Positions 17,470-25,818 of a stretch of DNA of 64,000 nucleotides are shown in pieces. How positions within the stretch are numbered: position 1 is the first letter of the stretch; the number at the start of each line of letters is the position of its first letter. The stretch covers positions 599,561 to 663,560 of the forward strand of contig NZ_JAUIRR010000001.1 of assembly GCF_030577135.1 (NCBI RefSeq), written 5' to 3'. The position numbers were made by a program, and so were the translations under genes. The notes beneath the pieces were generated by a model, which had not been told where the DNA came from, made no database searches, and saw nothing but the letters and a program-made list of their open reading frames with translations. The stretch comes from Sulfurimonas sp. hsl 1-7. Its GTDB lineage: Bacteria > Campylobacterota > Campylobacteria > Campylobacterales > Sulfurimonadaceae.

Positions 17470-19299
17470 TTGAAAAATTTCGGTATTGACATCTGGTCAA
17501 ATAAAAACTTTTTAATCGAAAACGGTGAGATCAAACTCAACTACAAATCTATGCCTTCATTGTATGAAATCATAAATGATATTCGTGAAAAAAATGTTAA
17601 GGGACCTACATTACTCAGGTTCCCACATCTTATTAAAAAGCAAATTACAACTCTTTATAATTACTTTGAAAAAGCGATTAAGGACAATAACTATCAAGGA
17701 AAGTTTCAAGCAGTTTTTCCTCTCAAAGTAAATCAGTTTCCGGCTGTTGTAGAAGCTATTACTCTTAAAGGCGAAGAGTACAACTACGGCCTTGAAGCGG
17801 GAAGTAAGGCTGAACTCATCCTAGCAATGGCAAAAACTCCAAAAGAAGCCAATATCACTGTGAACGGTTTCAAAGATGAGGAGATGATCACACTAGGTTT
17901 TATGGCTGCACAAAGCGGTCACAAAATCACTATTACGATAGAAGGACTGAATGAACTTGAAACGATCATAGAAGTTGCTAAAAAATCAACACTTAAAGTT
18001 CCAAATATCGGTATTCGTATACGTCTTCACAGTGCCGGCAGCGGCATCTGGGCAAAAAGTGGCGGTATGGATGCAAAATTTGGTCTTACTTCTACTGAAA
18101 TTTTGGAAGCTGTCAAACTTTTAAAAGAAGCCGATCTACTTGATAGTTTAAGTATGATCCACTTTCATATCGGTTCACAAATGGCAGATATCGCTCCATT
18201 GAAAAAAGCATTACGTGAAGCTGGACATATATATGCCGAACTGAAAATGATGGGTGCTAACGGTTTAAAAAACATCAATATTGGTGGTGGACTTGCTGTT
18301 GAATATGATCAACATGAAACTTCATGCACACGCAACTATTCTATAGATGAATTCTCAAGTTCTGTTGTATTTCTTATTGGTGAAATCATGAACTCTAAAG
18401 GGGTTGAACACCCTGATATTTTCACAGAATCCGGACGTTTCATTGTAGCTTCCCATGCAGTTTTAATTACCCCTGTACTTGAACTTTTTTCTCAAGATTA
18501 TCAAGAAAAATCTTTAGAATTCAAAGAGTTAAATCCACCTCTTGTTGAAGAGCTTATAGAGCTGAATCGTCTTTTAACTAATGCGAACTGTATAGAGTAT
18601 CTTCACGATGCACTTGATCATATGGAATCTCTTTTTACACTTTTTGATCTCGGTTATATCGACTTACAAGACAGATCAAATGCAGAGATTTTAGTGCATA
18701 ACATTATCAAAAAAGCGCTTTATCTGAAATCTTCTAATCCTACAAACGAGTTAGAGCAGCTACAAAACCAGCTTCAGGAACGCTACCTTATCAATGCATC
18801 TATCTTCCAATCTTTACCGGATTATTGGGGTCTGGGGCAATATTTTCCTGTAATGCCGATCCATCATCTCAATACTCCGCCGCTTCGTGCTGCATCACTT
18901 TGGGACATTACATGTGACAGTGACGGTGAGATAGAGTTTAATCCTGAGCGTCCACTCTACCTTCATGATATTAATATAGATGAAGATGATTATTTTTTAG
19001 CATTTTTCAATGTCGGGGCATATCAAGAGACTTTAGGGATGCAACATAATCTCTTTACAAAACCTAATGAATACACAGTAGAGATTGATGATAACGGATA
19101 TAAAATTATTAATGAGATAGAATCAAAAAATATCCTTGATATCCTCGATGATATCGGTTATGACAAAGAAGAAATTTTAAAGAAACTTAAAACTGATCTA
19201 GAAAGTAGTAGTTTTATTACAGAAAAAGAAAAAAGTGATACACTATCGAAGCTAGAGATATATTTAAATCAAAACGGCTATTTAAGAACTACAAACTAA
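17470..19299 (+). CDS. speA: Biosynthetic arginine decarboxylase
   Basis: 609 residues, with a TTG start directly after the hisS TAA. PLP-lysine block AVFPLKVNQFP, GLEAGSKAEL, the HFHIGSQ segment and GGGLAVEYD are those of fold-III decarboxylases. Converts arginine to agmatine for polyamine synthesis. The hisS-speA-cysE order is the Campylobacter one. Confidence 0.95.
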   Translation: MKNFGIDIWSNKNFLIENGEIKLNYKSMPSLYEIINDIREKNVKGPTLLRFPHLIKKQITTLYNYFEKAIKDNNYQGKFQAVFPLKVNQFPAVVEAITLKGEEYNYGLEAGSKAELILAMAKTPKEANITVNGFKDEEMITLGFMAAQSGHKITITIEGLNELETIIEVAKKSTLKVPNIGIRIRLHSAGSGIWAKSGGMDAKFGLTSTEILEAVKLLKEADLLDSLSMIHFHIGSQMADIAPLKKALREAGHIYAELKMMGANGLKNINIGGGLAVEYDQHETSCTRNYSIDEFSSSVVFLIGEIMNSKGVEHPDIFTESGRFIVASHAVLITPVLELFSQDYQEKSLEFKELNPPLVEELIELNRLLTNANCIEYLHDALDHMESLFTLFDLGYIDLQDRSNAEILVHNIIKKALYLKSSNPTNELEQLQNQLQERYLINASIFQSLPDYWGLGQYFPVMPIHHLNTPPLRAASLWDITCDSDGEIEFNPERPLYLHDINIDEDDYFLAFFNVGAYQETLGMQHNLFTKPNEYTVEIDDNGYKIINEIESKNILDILDDIGYDKEEILKKLKTDLESSSFITEKEKSDTLSKLEIYLNQNGYLRTTN

Positions 19300-19307
19300 G
19301 GTATTTT

Positions 19308-20009
19308 ATGGGTATTTTCGCGCTAATTAAAGAAGACTTTTCCAATGCTTACAAGAACGATCCGGCATTAAGTTCTAAACTCGAGTTCTTATTTAATTAT
19401 CCGGGTGTTTGGGCTATTGCTTGGTATAGAGTTGCACACAAACTTTACATATCAAACTTTAAAGGGTTAGCTAGAATTTTAATGGGGCTTGCTCAGATAA
19501 TGACAAACATTGACATCCACCCGGGTGCACAGATTGGTAGACGTGTATTTATCGATCACGGTACTGGCGTAGTTATCGGTCAAACAACTATCATTGAAGA
19601 TGATGTACTGATCTACCAAGGGGTAACACTTGGCGGTGTATCACTGACTCACGGTAAACGCCACCCTACTATTAGAAAAGGTGTTGTTATAGGTGCCGGT
19701 GCTAAAGTTCTTGGAAATATAGAGATCGGTCAAGATGCAAAGATAGGTGCTAACTCAGTTGTTGTTAAAGCTGTTCCTTCTTGTTCAACTGCTATCGGTA
19801 TCCCTGCACACGTGATAGAAAAAGGAAGATGTAAAGATCCGTTTATGCACAATATGCTTCCGGATATCAATAAAGAGATGTTTGAGTACCTGCTTAAACG
19901 TGTTGCAATACTTGAACATATTCTCGTTGAAGATAATAAAGAGCTACTCGATCAAGACCTAGAGCTTGAACATATCTACGACTCTTTTATTAAATCGATG
20001 AAAAGTTAA
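19308..20009 (+). CDS. cysE: Serine O-acetyltransferase
   Basis: 233 residues. N-terminal helical part, then left-handed beta-helix hexapeptide repeats with the active-site sequence HPGAQIGRRVFIDHGTGVVIG and TLGGVSLTHGKRHPT. Forms O-acetylserine for cysteine synthesis. Begins 8 bases after speA. C-terminal tail has no obvious sequence ending like the CysK-binding Ile of E. coli CysE (it ends in KS). Confidence 0.95.
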   Translation: MGIFALIKEDFSNAYKNDPALSSKLEFLFNYPGVWAIAWYRVAHKLYISNFKGLARILMGLAQIMTNIDIHPGAQIGRRVFIDHGTGVVIGQTTIIEDDVLIYQGVTLGGVSLTHGKRHPTIRKGVVIGAGAKVLGNIEIGQDAKIGANSVVVKAVPSCSTAIGIPAHVIEKGRCKDPFMHNMLPDINKEMFEYLLKRVAILEHILVEDNKELLDQDLELEHIYDSFIKSMKS

Positions 20010-20028
20010 TGAGAAAAACTCATTAACT
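20004..20028. terminator. Bidirectional hairpin between cysE and the ferritin-like gene
   Basis: AGTTAATGAG, AAAAA loop, CTCATTAACT: a perfect 10-bp stem that contains the cysE stop codon in one arm and reaches the convergent gene's stop in the other. On the minus strand a short T-run (CTTTTC) follows. Probably ends both transcripts. Confidence 0.6.
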
Positions 20029-20542
20029 AATTCATATTTGATTTAATACTCTCAATAAAATCAGCTATATCATCATGAAGTGCTTGCAAGTCCTCTTCAT
20101 GTTCCACTTCATCGGCTAAAATCTCATTGACCATATTGTAAGTGATAATATCTTTGTCTTTTACAATCTCTGCAATACTTGAATAGGTACTTATCGCACA
20201 CTGCTCCCCTTTGATCGAATCATCTAAAATAGACACAACATCAAAGTTACTTGGTTCTTCATAGCCGCAGTTTGTTTGAGTAAACCACTCTTTTGGATTT
20301 AATATGGGAGTGCCCCCTAGCTGCAAGATTCTATCTGCAACCATGTTGGCATGTCGGAGTTCATCAGTAGCATGTTGTGTCAACTCAGCAATTGCTGCAT
20401 CTTTCATAATCCCCTTGACAACTTTTGCTTCTATAAAGTACTGATAATATGCAAGCCATTCATCTGCATAGGCTTTGTTTAAAAGTCTTATAACTTCATC
20501 AATTTCTACACCCTTGATTATCGAATTTCCACGTACAGCCAT
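20027..20542 (-). CDS. Dps-like ferritin (DPSL/thioferritin type)
   Basis: 171 residues of ferritin-like four-helix protein. Iron ligands fit a bacterioferritin-type di-iron site: E in ADEWLAYYQY, ExxH as TDELRH, E in KGEQCA, and ExxH as DEVEHEED. Two cysteines (TNCGYEEP and GEQCAIS) match the Cys pair that defines the DPSL subclass known from Sulfolobus, Pyrococcus and Bacteroides, used in iron storage and peroxide defence. The gene lies in the opposite direction inside the otherwise conserved cysE-aspC block, so it is probably an insertion. A general bacterioferritin-family protein is the fallback call. Confidence 0.78.
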   Translation of the reverse strand: MAVRGNSIIKGVEIDEVIRLLNKAYADEWLAYYQYFIEAKVVKGIMKDAAIAELTQHATDELRHANMVADRILQLGGTPILNPKEWFTQTNCGYEEPSNFDVVSILDDSIKGEQCAISTYSSIAEIVKDKDIITYNMVNEILADEVEHEEDLQALHDDIADFIESIKSNMN

Positions 20543-20678
20543 CTGATCTCCTTCTAATTTTCATTGTTTGTATCCATAAACTATATAACACTCCCCCTTA
20601 AAGGAAAATAATTATTATCTACCAATTATTTTAGTAAAAATTGTTCGAAAAAAGAGTCTCACTTAAGCAATATATTTG

Positions 20679-20684
20679 TATAAT
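20679..20684 (+). promoter_or_regulatory. -10 element of aspC
   Basis: Extended -10 TGTATAAT lies about 30 bases before the aspC ATG (20714), which has AAAGGG as ribosome site. No clear -35, as is usual in Campylobacterota. Confidence 0.5.
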
Positions 20685-20713
20685 TGCTGATTATTTTCAC
20701 CTAAAGGGTTGTA

Positions 20714-21877
20714 ATGCTAACAAATCGCATAAATACACTATCTGAATCTATTACTATAGCTATTTCAACATTAGCTCAGGAACTAAAAGCTGAAGGAAAA
20801 GACATCCTTAGTTTTTCTGCTGGTGAGCCAGACTTTGATACACCACAAGTTATTAAAGATGCTGCTATTAAAGCTATTAATGATGGTTTTACAAAATATA
20901 CTGCTGTTGATGGTATTCCAGCGCTTAAAAATGCTGTAATTGATAAACTTAAAAGAGAAAACGGAATCACTTACGCGCCGAATCAAGTAATTGTAAACAA
21001 TGGTGCGAAACATTCACTTTTCAATCTTTTTTCTGCAACTATTCAAGAGGGTGATGAAGTTATTATCCCTGCTCCGTATTGGGTAACTTATCCAGAGCTA
21101 GTAAAATACTGCGGCGGTACTGTAGTAGAGATTGAAACTCAAGATTCTACAGGTTTTAAGATAACTCCGGAGCAATTAAAAGCTGCGATCACTGATAAAA
21201 CAAAAATGTTAATTTTAACTACTCCGTCAAATCCGACAGGTGCAGTATATTCAAAAGCTGAACTTGAAGCACTTGCAGAAGTATTAAAAGGGACAGACGT
21301 TTTAGTAGCATCGGATGAGATGTACGAGAAGCTTGTATATGATGGAGAGTTTACATCAGCTGCAAGTATCAGTGATGATATGTATAAACGTACAATTACT
21401 ATCAACGGTTTATCAAAATCGGTTGCAATGACTGGATGGCGTTTTGGTTACATGGCTGCAGCAGATGCAGAGCTTATCAAAGCAACTAAAAAGCTACAGT
21501 CTCAAAGTACGTCAAATATCTGTTCAATCACTCAAATGGCAGCTATTACAGGTCTTGACGGTTCTGCAGATGCTGATATTGAGATGATGAGAAAAGAGTT
21601 TGCGGCACGTCGTGATGAAGCTGTAAAACTTTTCAATGAAGTTGATGGACTAAGTGTTTTAAAACCTGACGGTGCATTTTATCTATTTGTAAATATCAAA
21701 GAGGTAAGTAATGATTCACTTACATTTGCAAAAGATCTTTTAGCAAAGAAAAATGTTGCTGTTGTACCGGGTGTAGGTTTTGGTAGTGAGGGTTATTTCA
21801 GATTCTCATTTGCAACAGATATCAACTCAATCAGAGAAGGTATTGCAAGAATTGAAGAGTTTGTAAAAGAACTGTAA
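20714..21877 (+). CDS. aspC: Aspartate aminotransferase (class I, Iγ-like)
   Basis: 387 residues. PLP lysine in NGLSKSVAMTGWRFGY, NNGAKHSLFNL, TPSNPTGAVY and the C-terminal FRFSFAT arginine are those of aspartate/prephenate aminotransferases. Interconverts aspartate/2-oxoglutarate and oxaloacetate/glutamate. Codons are A/T-rich and regular, as expected for a well-expressed housekeeping gene. A strong terminator follows. Confidence 0.93.
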   Translation: MLTNRINTLSESITIAISTLAQELKAEGKDILSFSAGEPDFDTPQVIKDAAIKAINDGFTKYTAVDGIPALKNAVIDKLKRENGITYAPNQVIVNNGAKHSLFNLFSATIQEGDEVIIPAPYWVTYPELVKYCGGTVVEIETQDSTGFKITPEQLKAAITDKTKMLILTTPSNPTGAVYSKAELEALAEVLKGTDVLVASDEMYEKLVYDGEFTSAASISDDMYKRTITINGLSKSVAMTGWRFGYMAAADAELIKATKKLQSQSTSNICSITQMAAITGLDGSADADIEMMRKEFAARRDEAVKLFNEVDGLSVLKPDGAFYLFVNIKEVSNDSLTFAKDLLAKKNVAVVPGVGFGSEGYFRFSFATDINSIREGIARIEEFVKEL

Positions 21878-21888
21878 CCATTCTGTAA

Positions 21889-21920
21889 ATAAGGGGTAAT
21901 CACCCCTTATCTATTTTTAT
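21889..21920 (+). terminator. Rho-independent terminator after aspC
   Basis: ATAAGGGGT, AATC loop, ACCCCTTAT: a 9-bp perfect GC-containing stem followed by a T-rich tract (CTATTTTTATTT). Twelve bases after the aspC stop. Confidence 0.85.
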
Positions 21921-22025
21921 TTCCCCTATTTTCACAAAAAATCCCATTTTTATATCCCTGTAAGTTGATTAAATGTACACTCATGTATATTACTTTTAGT
22001 AATAAAATTACAAAAAGGTTACATT

Positions 22026-22253
22026 ATGGCTAAAGCGAAGAAAAAAGAGGAAGAAAAAGAAGCTCTTAAAAAAGCGAAGAAAAAAGCTGCTAAAAAAGCA
22101 AAAAAGAAAGCAGAGAAAAAAGAGAAAGAGAAAAAGGCCAAAAAGAAAAAAGTTGCTGCTAAGAAAAAAGTAAAAGCAGAAAAAAAAGATAAGAAAAAAA
22201 ATCGTGACAAAAAAAAGTCTAAAAAGAAAAAAGAGAAAAAATCTAAAAAGTAG
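22026..22253 (+). CDS. Extremely lysine-rich small protein (histone-H1-like tail composition)
   Basis: 75 residues, 44 of them Lys, the rest mainly Ala and Glu, with a single Arg and no aromatic residue. RBS AAAGG stands 8 bases before ATG and a promoter-like TATATT is upstream. Composition resembles Lys/Ala-rich tails of bacterial histone-H1-like proteins, so nucleic-acid binding or condensation is likely, but low complexity precludes homology. Three A8 runs in the DNA could allow slippage. It stands alone between the aspC terminator and a convergent gene. Confidence 0.7.
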   Translation: MAKAKKKEEEKEALKKAKKKAAKKAKKKAEKKEKEKKAKKKKVAAKKKVKAEKKDKKKNRDKKKSKKKKEKKSKK

Positions 22254-22266
22254 TTTTTTCAGATAA

Positions 22267-22289
22267 AAGAGGGAACTAACTCCCCTCTT
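22267..22289 (-). terminator. Hairpin terminator for the 67-residue protein gene
   Basis: AAGAGGG, nine-base loop, CCCTCTT; read on the minus strand it is followed by TTTTAT. It lies in the short gap between the two convergent small genes and is likely the terminator of the leftward one. Confidence 0.55.
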
Positions 22290-22300
22290 CTAAATCCCAC

Positions 22301-22504
22301 CTACTTTACAGCTTTTAAAGCTTCTATTACTGCATCTACATTTTCTAATGGAATATGTACTTTCCATTCCGGATTATCAGCGTTTCCATCTAAAGAGATA
22401 CCGATACTCGCAACTGTAGCACTGTTAGGACCGTAAGGCTCTTCAATTTTTGTTACTGATATAACACCCTTATTTGTTCCACTTAAAGCAATAGTTTGAG
22501 ACAT
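22301..22504 (-). CDS. Small conserved-looking soluble protein, unknown function
   Basis: 67 residues with a strong ribosome site (AGGAGG). Predicted beta-rich N terminus (alternating hydrophobics in ISVTKIEEP, VASIGISLDG) and a C-terminal helix (NVDAVIEALKAV). No motif recognised. It is co-directional with lpxD and 48 bases downstream of it, possibly the last gene of that operon. Confidence 0.65.
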   Translation of the reverse strand: MSQTIALSGTNKGVISVTKIEEPYGPNSATVASIGISLDGNADNPEWKVHIPLENVDAVIEALKAVK

Positions 22505-22552
22505 AACAAACCTCCTAAATTGATTATAGGATTAGTTTATCTAATAATCTAT

Positions 22553-23506
22553 TTACTTTTTCAAAAGTCTGGAAAGTGTCCCTTGTAGTTTTAACCACAT
22601 TTTGTGATCCATTAATGGAAAGCCTGCAAAAACTTTTCCGTTTTCCGTAATAGTTTTCGTAACACCGCTTCTAGCTGCAAAGGTATTAAAATCACCAGTA
22701 CTAAGATGTCCGGCAACTCCACTTTGTGCACCAAATACATTGTTTCTTCCTATAATAGAAGAACCTGCCATACCTGTTTGTGCAGCAAATACACTTCCTT
22801 CACCGATAACACAGTTATGTGCCACTTGGATCAGGTTATCGAGTCTTGCACCTTTTTTGATGTGAGTAGAACCAAATACTGCTCTGTCGATAGAAACATT
22901 TGAACCAATCTCTACATCATCTTCGATTACAACATTACCGTTATGGTAGATCTTTTTATGTTGACCTAATCTGTTTGAAGCAAAACCAAATCCATCACTT
23001 CCGATTACAGTCCCTGCATGGATGATACAATCAGATCCTATCTTACAATCTCTGTAAACAACTACATTTGGATAAAGGATAGTATTCTCACCAATCTCAG
23101 AGCCAGAACCTACATATACTCCGGCCATGATTGTACAGTTTTTACCAATCTTTGCACCGTTTGCAATCTCTGCTTTGGCTGAGATATCACACCCTTCACC
23201 GATAACTGCACTTGGAGCATCTTTGTCTTCAAGAGCTGCAGAGAAGTATTTTGAAAGAACTGCCATCTGCCAGTATGTATCTTCAACTACTAAAGCTACG
23301 CTACCCTCAGGTACATAATCTTTTGTTTTTCCATCAACAATAATAGCAGCAGCTTTTGTGCTTGCCATATCTTTTACATATTTTGCATTTGATATGAATG
23401 AAAGTTGCTCACTAGAAGCATCTTTTAGTGTATTCATAGAGTTGATTTCACAATCAACTCCAGAGAAATCAGCACCGATAATAGAAGCTATTTCACTAAG
23501 TTTCAT
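22553..23506 (-). CDS. lpxD: UDP-3-O-acylglucosamine N-acyltransferase
   Basis: 317 residues. N-terminal uridine-binding domain and a long hexapeptide-repeat beta helix, with the catalytic-His region QVAHNCVIGEGS. Adds the second hydroxyacyl chain in lipid A synthesis. It abuts ilvH (1-base gap), the lpxD-ilvH-ilvB order known in Campylobacter. Confidence 0.95.
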   Translation of the reverse strand: MKLSEIASIIGADFSGVDCEINSMNTLKDASSEQLSFISNAKYVKDMASTKAAAIIVDGKTKDYVPEGSVALVVEDTYWQMAVLSKYFSAALEDKDAPSAVIGEGCDISAKAEIANGAKIGKNCTIMAGVYVGSGSEIGENTILYPNVVVYRDCKIGSDCIIHAGTVIGSDGFGFASNRLGQHKKIYHNGNVVIEDDVEIGSNVSIDRAVFGSTHIKKGARLDNLIQVAHNCVIGEGSVFAAQTGMAGSSIIGRNNVFGAQSGVAGHLSTGDFNTFAARSGVTKTITENGKVFAGFPLMDHKMWLKLQGTLSRLLKK

Positions 23507-23507
23507 A

Positions 23508-23984
23508 CTATCTCTCTAGTGCTACTGCACCACTTCTTACGATCTCTTTTGGATTGTATCTCTTCATAGAGTTTAAGAAGTTATCAATTCTTTTAGGCTC
23601 ATCAGCAACCATTACAATTACCGTACTCTCACCTGCGTTTACAATCTTTCCGTTATACGCTTCGCAGATAGTATTGATATCACTTAGATTTTCAGTGATA
23701 TCAAACTTTACAAGAGCCATCTCTTTTTCAACCATATCTTCATGCTCATATACACGTAGAACAGGGATAAGCTTATGAAGCTGCTTTGTGATCTGCTCCA
23801 TAATTTTCACAGAACCTAAAGTTGCAATCGTTAAACGAGAATACTTAGTATCAGGAATAGGTGCAACAGTTAATGATGTAATGTTATACCCGCGACCAGA
23901 GAAAAGGTCAGTAATACGAGATAATACACTCGCTTCATTAACTACGATAACTGAGATTACTCTCCTTGCATTATCAGTCGTCAT
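23508..23984 (-). CDS. ilvH: Acetolactate synthase small regulatory subunit
   Basis: 158 residues. N-terminal ACT domain (VNEASVLSRITDLFSGRGYNI region) that binds valine, and the C-terminal activation domain. Shares one base with the ilvB stop. Confers valine feedback on the catalytic subunit encoded upstream. Confidence 0.95.
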   Translation of the reverse strand: MTTDNARRVISVIVVNEASVLSRITDLFSGRGYNITSLTVAPIPDTKYSRLTIATLGSVKIMEQITKQLHKLIPVLRVYEHEDMVEKEMALVKFDITENLSDINTICEAYNGKIVNAGESTVIVMVADEPKRIDNFLNSMKRYNPKEIVRSGAVALER

Positions 23985-25681
23985 TACTTATCCTCCTTTT
24001 TCTCTAATAACATCATGTTAAATAAACTTCCACCGGCAGGAACCATCGGAAGTACGTTTTCAAATCTCTCAACAACAACATCAATGAATGCAACTACATT
24101 TTTCTCAACTGCATCTTTAAGTGCCGCATCAAATTCCTCTTTTGTAGTTACTCTATATCCTACACCGCCAAAAGCCTCTGCTAACTTAACAAAGTCAGGT
24201 TGCATAGAAAGGTCAGTTTCAGAGTGACGCTTGTCATAGAAAAGCGTTTGCCACTGACGTACCATCCCTAAGAAGTTGTTATTTAAAATAATATTGATAA
24301 CCGGAAGTTTCTTCTCAACTGCCGTCATCAACTCTTGAACATTCATAAGAATTGAACCGTCACCCGTAAAGTTTACACTTACTTTTTCAGGCGATGCAGA
24401 TTTTACACCCATAGCTGCCGGAAAACCGAATCCCATTGTTCCAAGTCCACCAGAACTTATAAACTGGCGAGGTCTTGTAAATGGATAGAATTGAGCCGAC
24501 CACATTTGGTGCTGTCCAACATCTGTAGAGATATTTGCATCATCACCTAGGATCTCTCCAACTCTTTGAATAACCCATTGCGGTTTAATTCTTTCAGAAT
24601 CCTCATGGAATGTTAAAGGATGAAGCGCATTAAAATTCTCAATAGTTTCTCTCCAAGACTCATATCTTGAACCATCAATACTATCAGCCTGAGCTAACAT
24701 CTCATTAACAACATTTTTAACATCACCAACGATCGGATAGTCTGCATTTACAAGCTTAGAGATACTAGCAGGGTCAATATCTACATGGATAACTCCTGCA
24801 TTTTTAGCAAATTCGCTTAGTTTTCCTGTTACACGATCGTCAAATCTAGCACCAAGAGCGATAATAAGGTCAGTTTCACTCATAGCCATATTTGAAGCGT
24901 AAGAACCGTGCATACCCAGCATACCGATTAGATACTTATCATCATGTGATAAAGTTCCACGAGCCATAAAAGTCTCAACTGCAGGAATTTGTGTTTTATG
25001 TATAAGGTCTCTTACTTCATACGCTGCATTTGAGTTGATAATACCACCACCAAGGTAGAAAAGAGGACGTTTTGCTTCAGCAATCGCTTCCATCGCTTTT
25101 TTAATTTGACGAGGATTCCCCTTAACGTTTGGCTTGTATGTCTCTAAATCTAGTTCAATATCATAGTTAAACTCTTCGATCTGAGCCGTAACATCTTTTG
25201 GAATATCAACATGAACCGGACCAGGACGACCAGAAGCTGCGATATAAAACGCTTCTTTAAGTACACGTGGTAAATCTTTTGCATCTGTAACTAAATAGTT
25301 GTGTTTAGTACAAGAACGGCTGATCCCAACTGCATCGATCTCTTGAAACGCATCTGTTCCGATTAAACTCATAGGAACCTGTCCAGAGATAACAACTAAA
25401 GGGATTGAATCCATATACGCATCAGCTAAACCTGTAACTGCATTCGTAAAACCAGGTCCACTTGTAATCATAGCGACGCCGACTTTTCCACTAGCTTTTG
25501 AATATCCTTCTGCAGCATGTACTGCTGCTTGTTCATGACGAGTAAGAATGTGCTGAAAACCATCTTGTTTATATATCTCGTCATAGACATTCATTATCGC
25601 TCCACCAGGGTAGCCAAAAACTGTGTCTACACCTTCGGCGATTAGTGCTTCGATTACCATCTGTGCGCCACTAATTTGCAT
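23984..25681 (-). CDS. ilvB: Acetolactate synthase catalytic subunit
   Basis: 565 residues, complete. ThDP glutamate region GYPGGAIM...HEQAAVHAAEGY, and the ThDP-Mg motif GDGSILMN...NNNFLGMV. Forms acetolactate or acetohydroxybutyrate from pyruvate for branched-chain amino acids. RBS AGGAGA before ATG. A TATAAT on the minus strand (25723-25728) is the probable promoter; no leader peptide or T-box was seen in the 137-base leader region. Confidence 0.95.
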   Translation of the reverse strand: MQISGAQMVIEALIAEGVDTVFGYPGGAIMNVYDEIYKQDGFQHILTRHEQAAVHAAEGYSKASGKVGVAMITSGPGFTNAVTGLADAYMDSIPLVVISGQVPMSLIGTDAFQEIDAVGISRSCTKHNYLVTDAKDLPRVLKEAFYIAASGRPGPVHVDIPKDVTAQIEEFNYDIELDLETYKPNVKGNPRQIKKAMEAIAEAKRPLFYLGGGIINSNAAYEVRDLIHKTQIPAVETFMARGTLSHDDKYLIGMLGMHGSYASNMAMSETDLIIALGARFDDRVTGKLSEFAKNAGVIHVDIDPASISKLVNADYPIVGDVKNVVNEMLAQADSIDGSRYESWRETIENFNALHPLTFHEDSERIKPQWVIQRVGEILGDDANISTDVGQHQMWSAQFYPFTRPRQFISSGGLGTMGFGFPAAMGVKSASPEKVSVNFTGDGSILMNVQELMTAVEKKLPVINIILNNNFLGMVRQWQTLFYDKRHSETDLSMQPDFVKLAEAFGGVGYRVTTKEEFDAALKDAVEKNVVAFIDVVVERFENVLPMVPAGGSLFNMMLLEKKEDK

Positions 25682-25722
25682 GAAAAGTCTCCTAATTTTT
25701 TTATATTTATGTAAAAGTTTTG

Positions 25723-25728
25723 GATTAT
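25723..25728 (-). promoter_or_regulatory. -10 element of the ilvB-ilvH-lpxD operon
   Basis: TATAAT on the minus strand, 42 bases before the ilvB ATG. The spacer 25682-25818 otherwise shows only AT-rich sequence. Confidence 0.4.
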
Positions 25729-25818
25729 ACTTAAATGAAGCTATATTTTAAGTTAAAAATTCAGACTTCTTGTAAAACTATATGAAAGATATGAGAGAAG
25801 ATAAAAAGATAAGCTACT

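Noticed and set aside
22019-22210. Phe-rich frame antisense to the lysine-rich gene
   Set aside because: Mirror of the AAA/AAG codons (TTT/CTT); no independent support.
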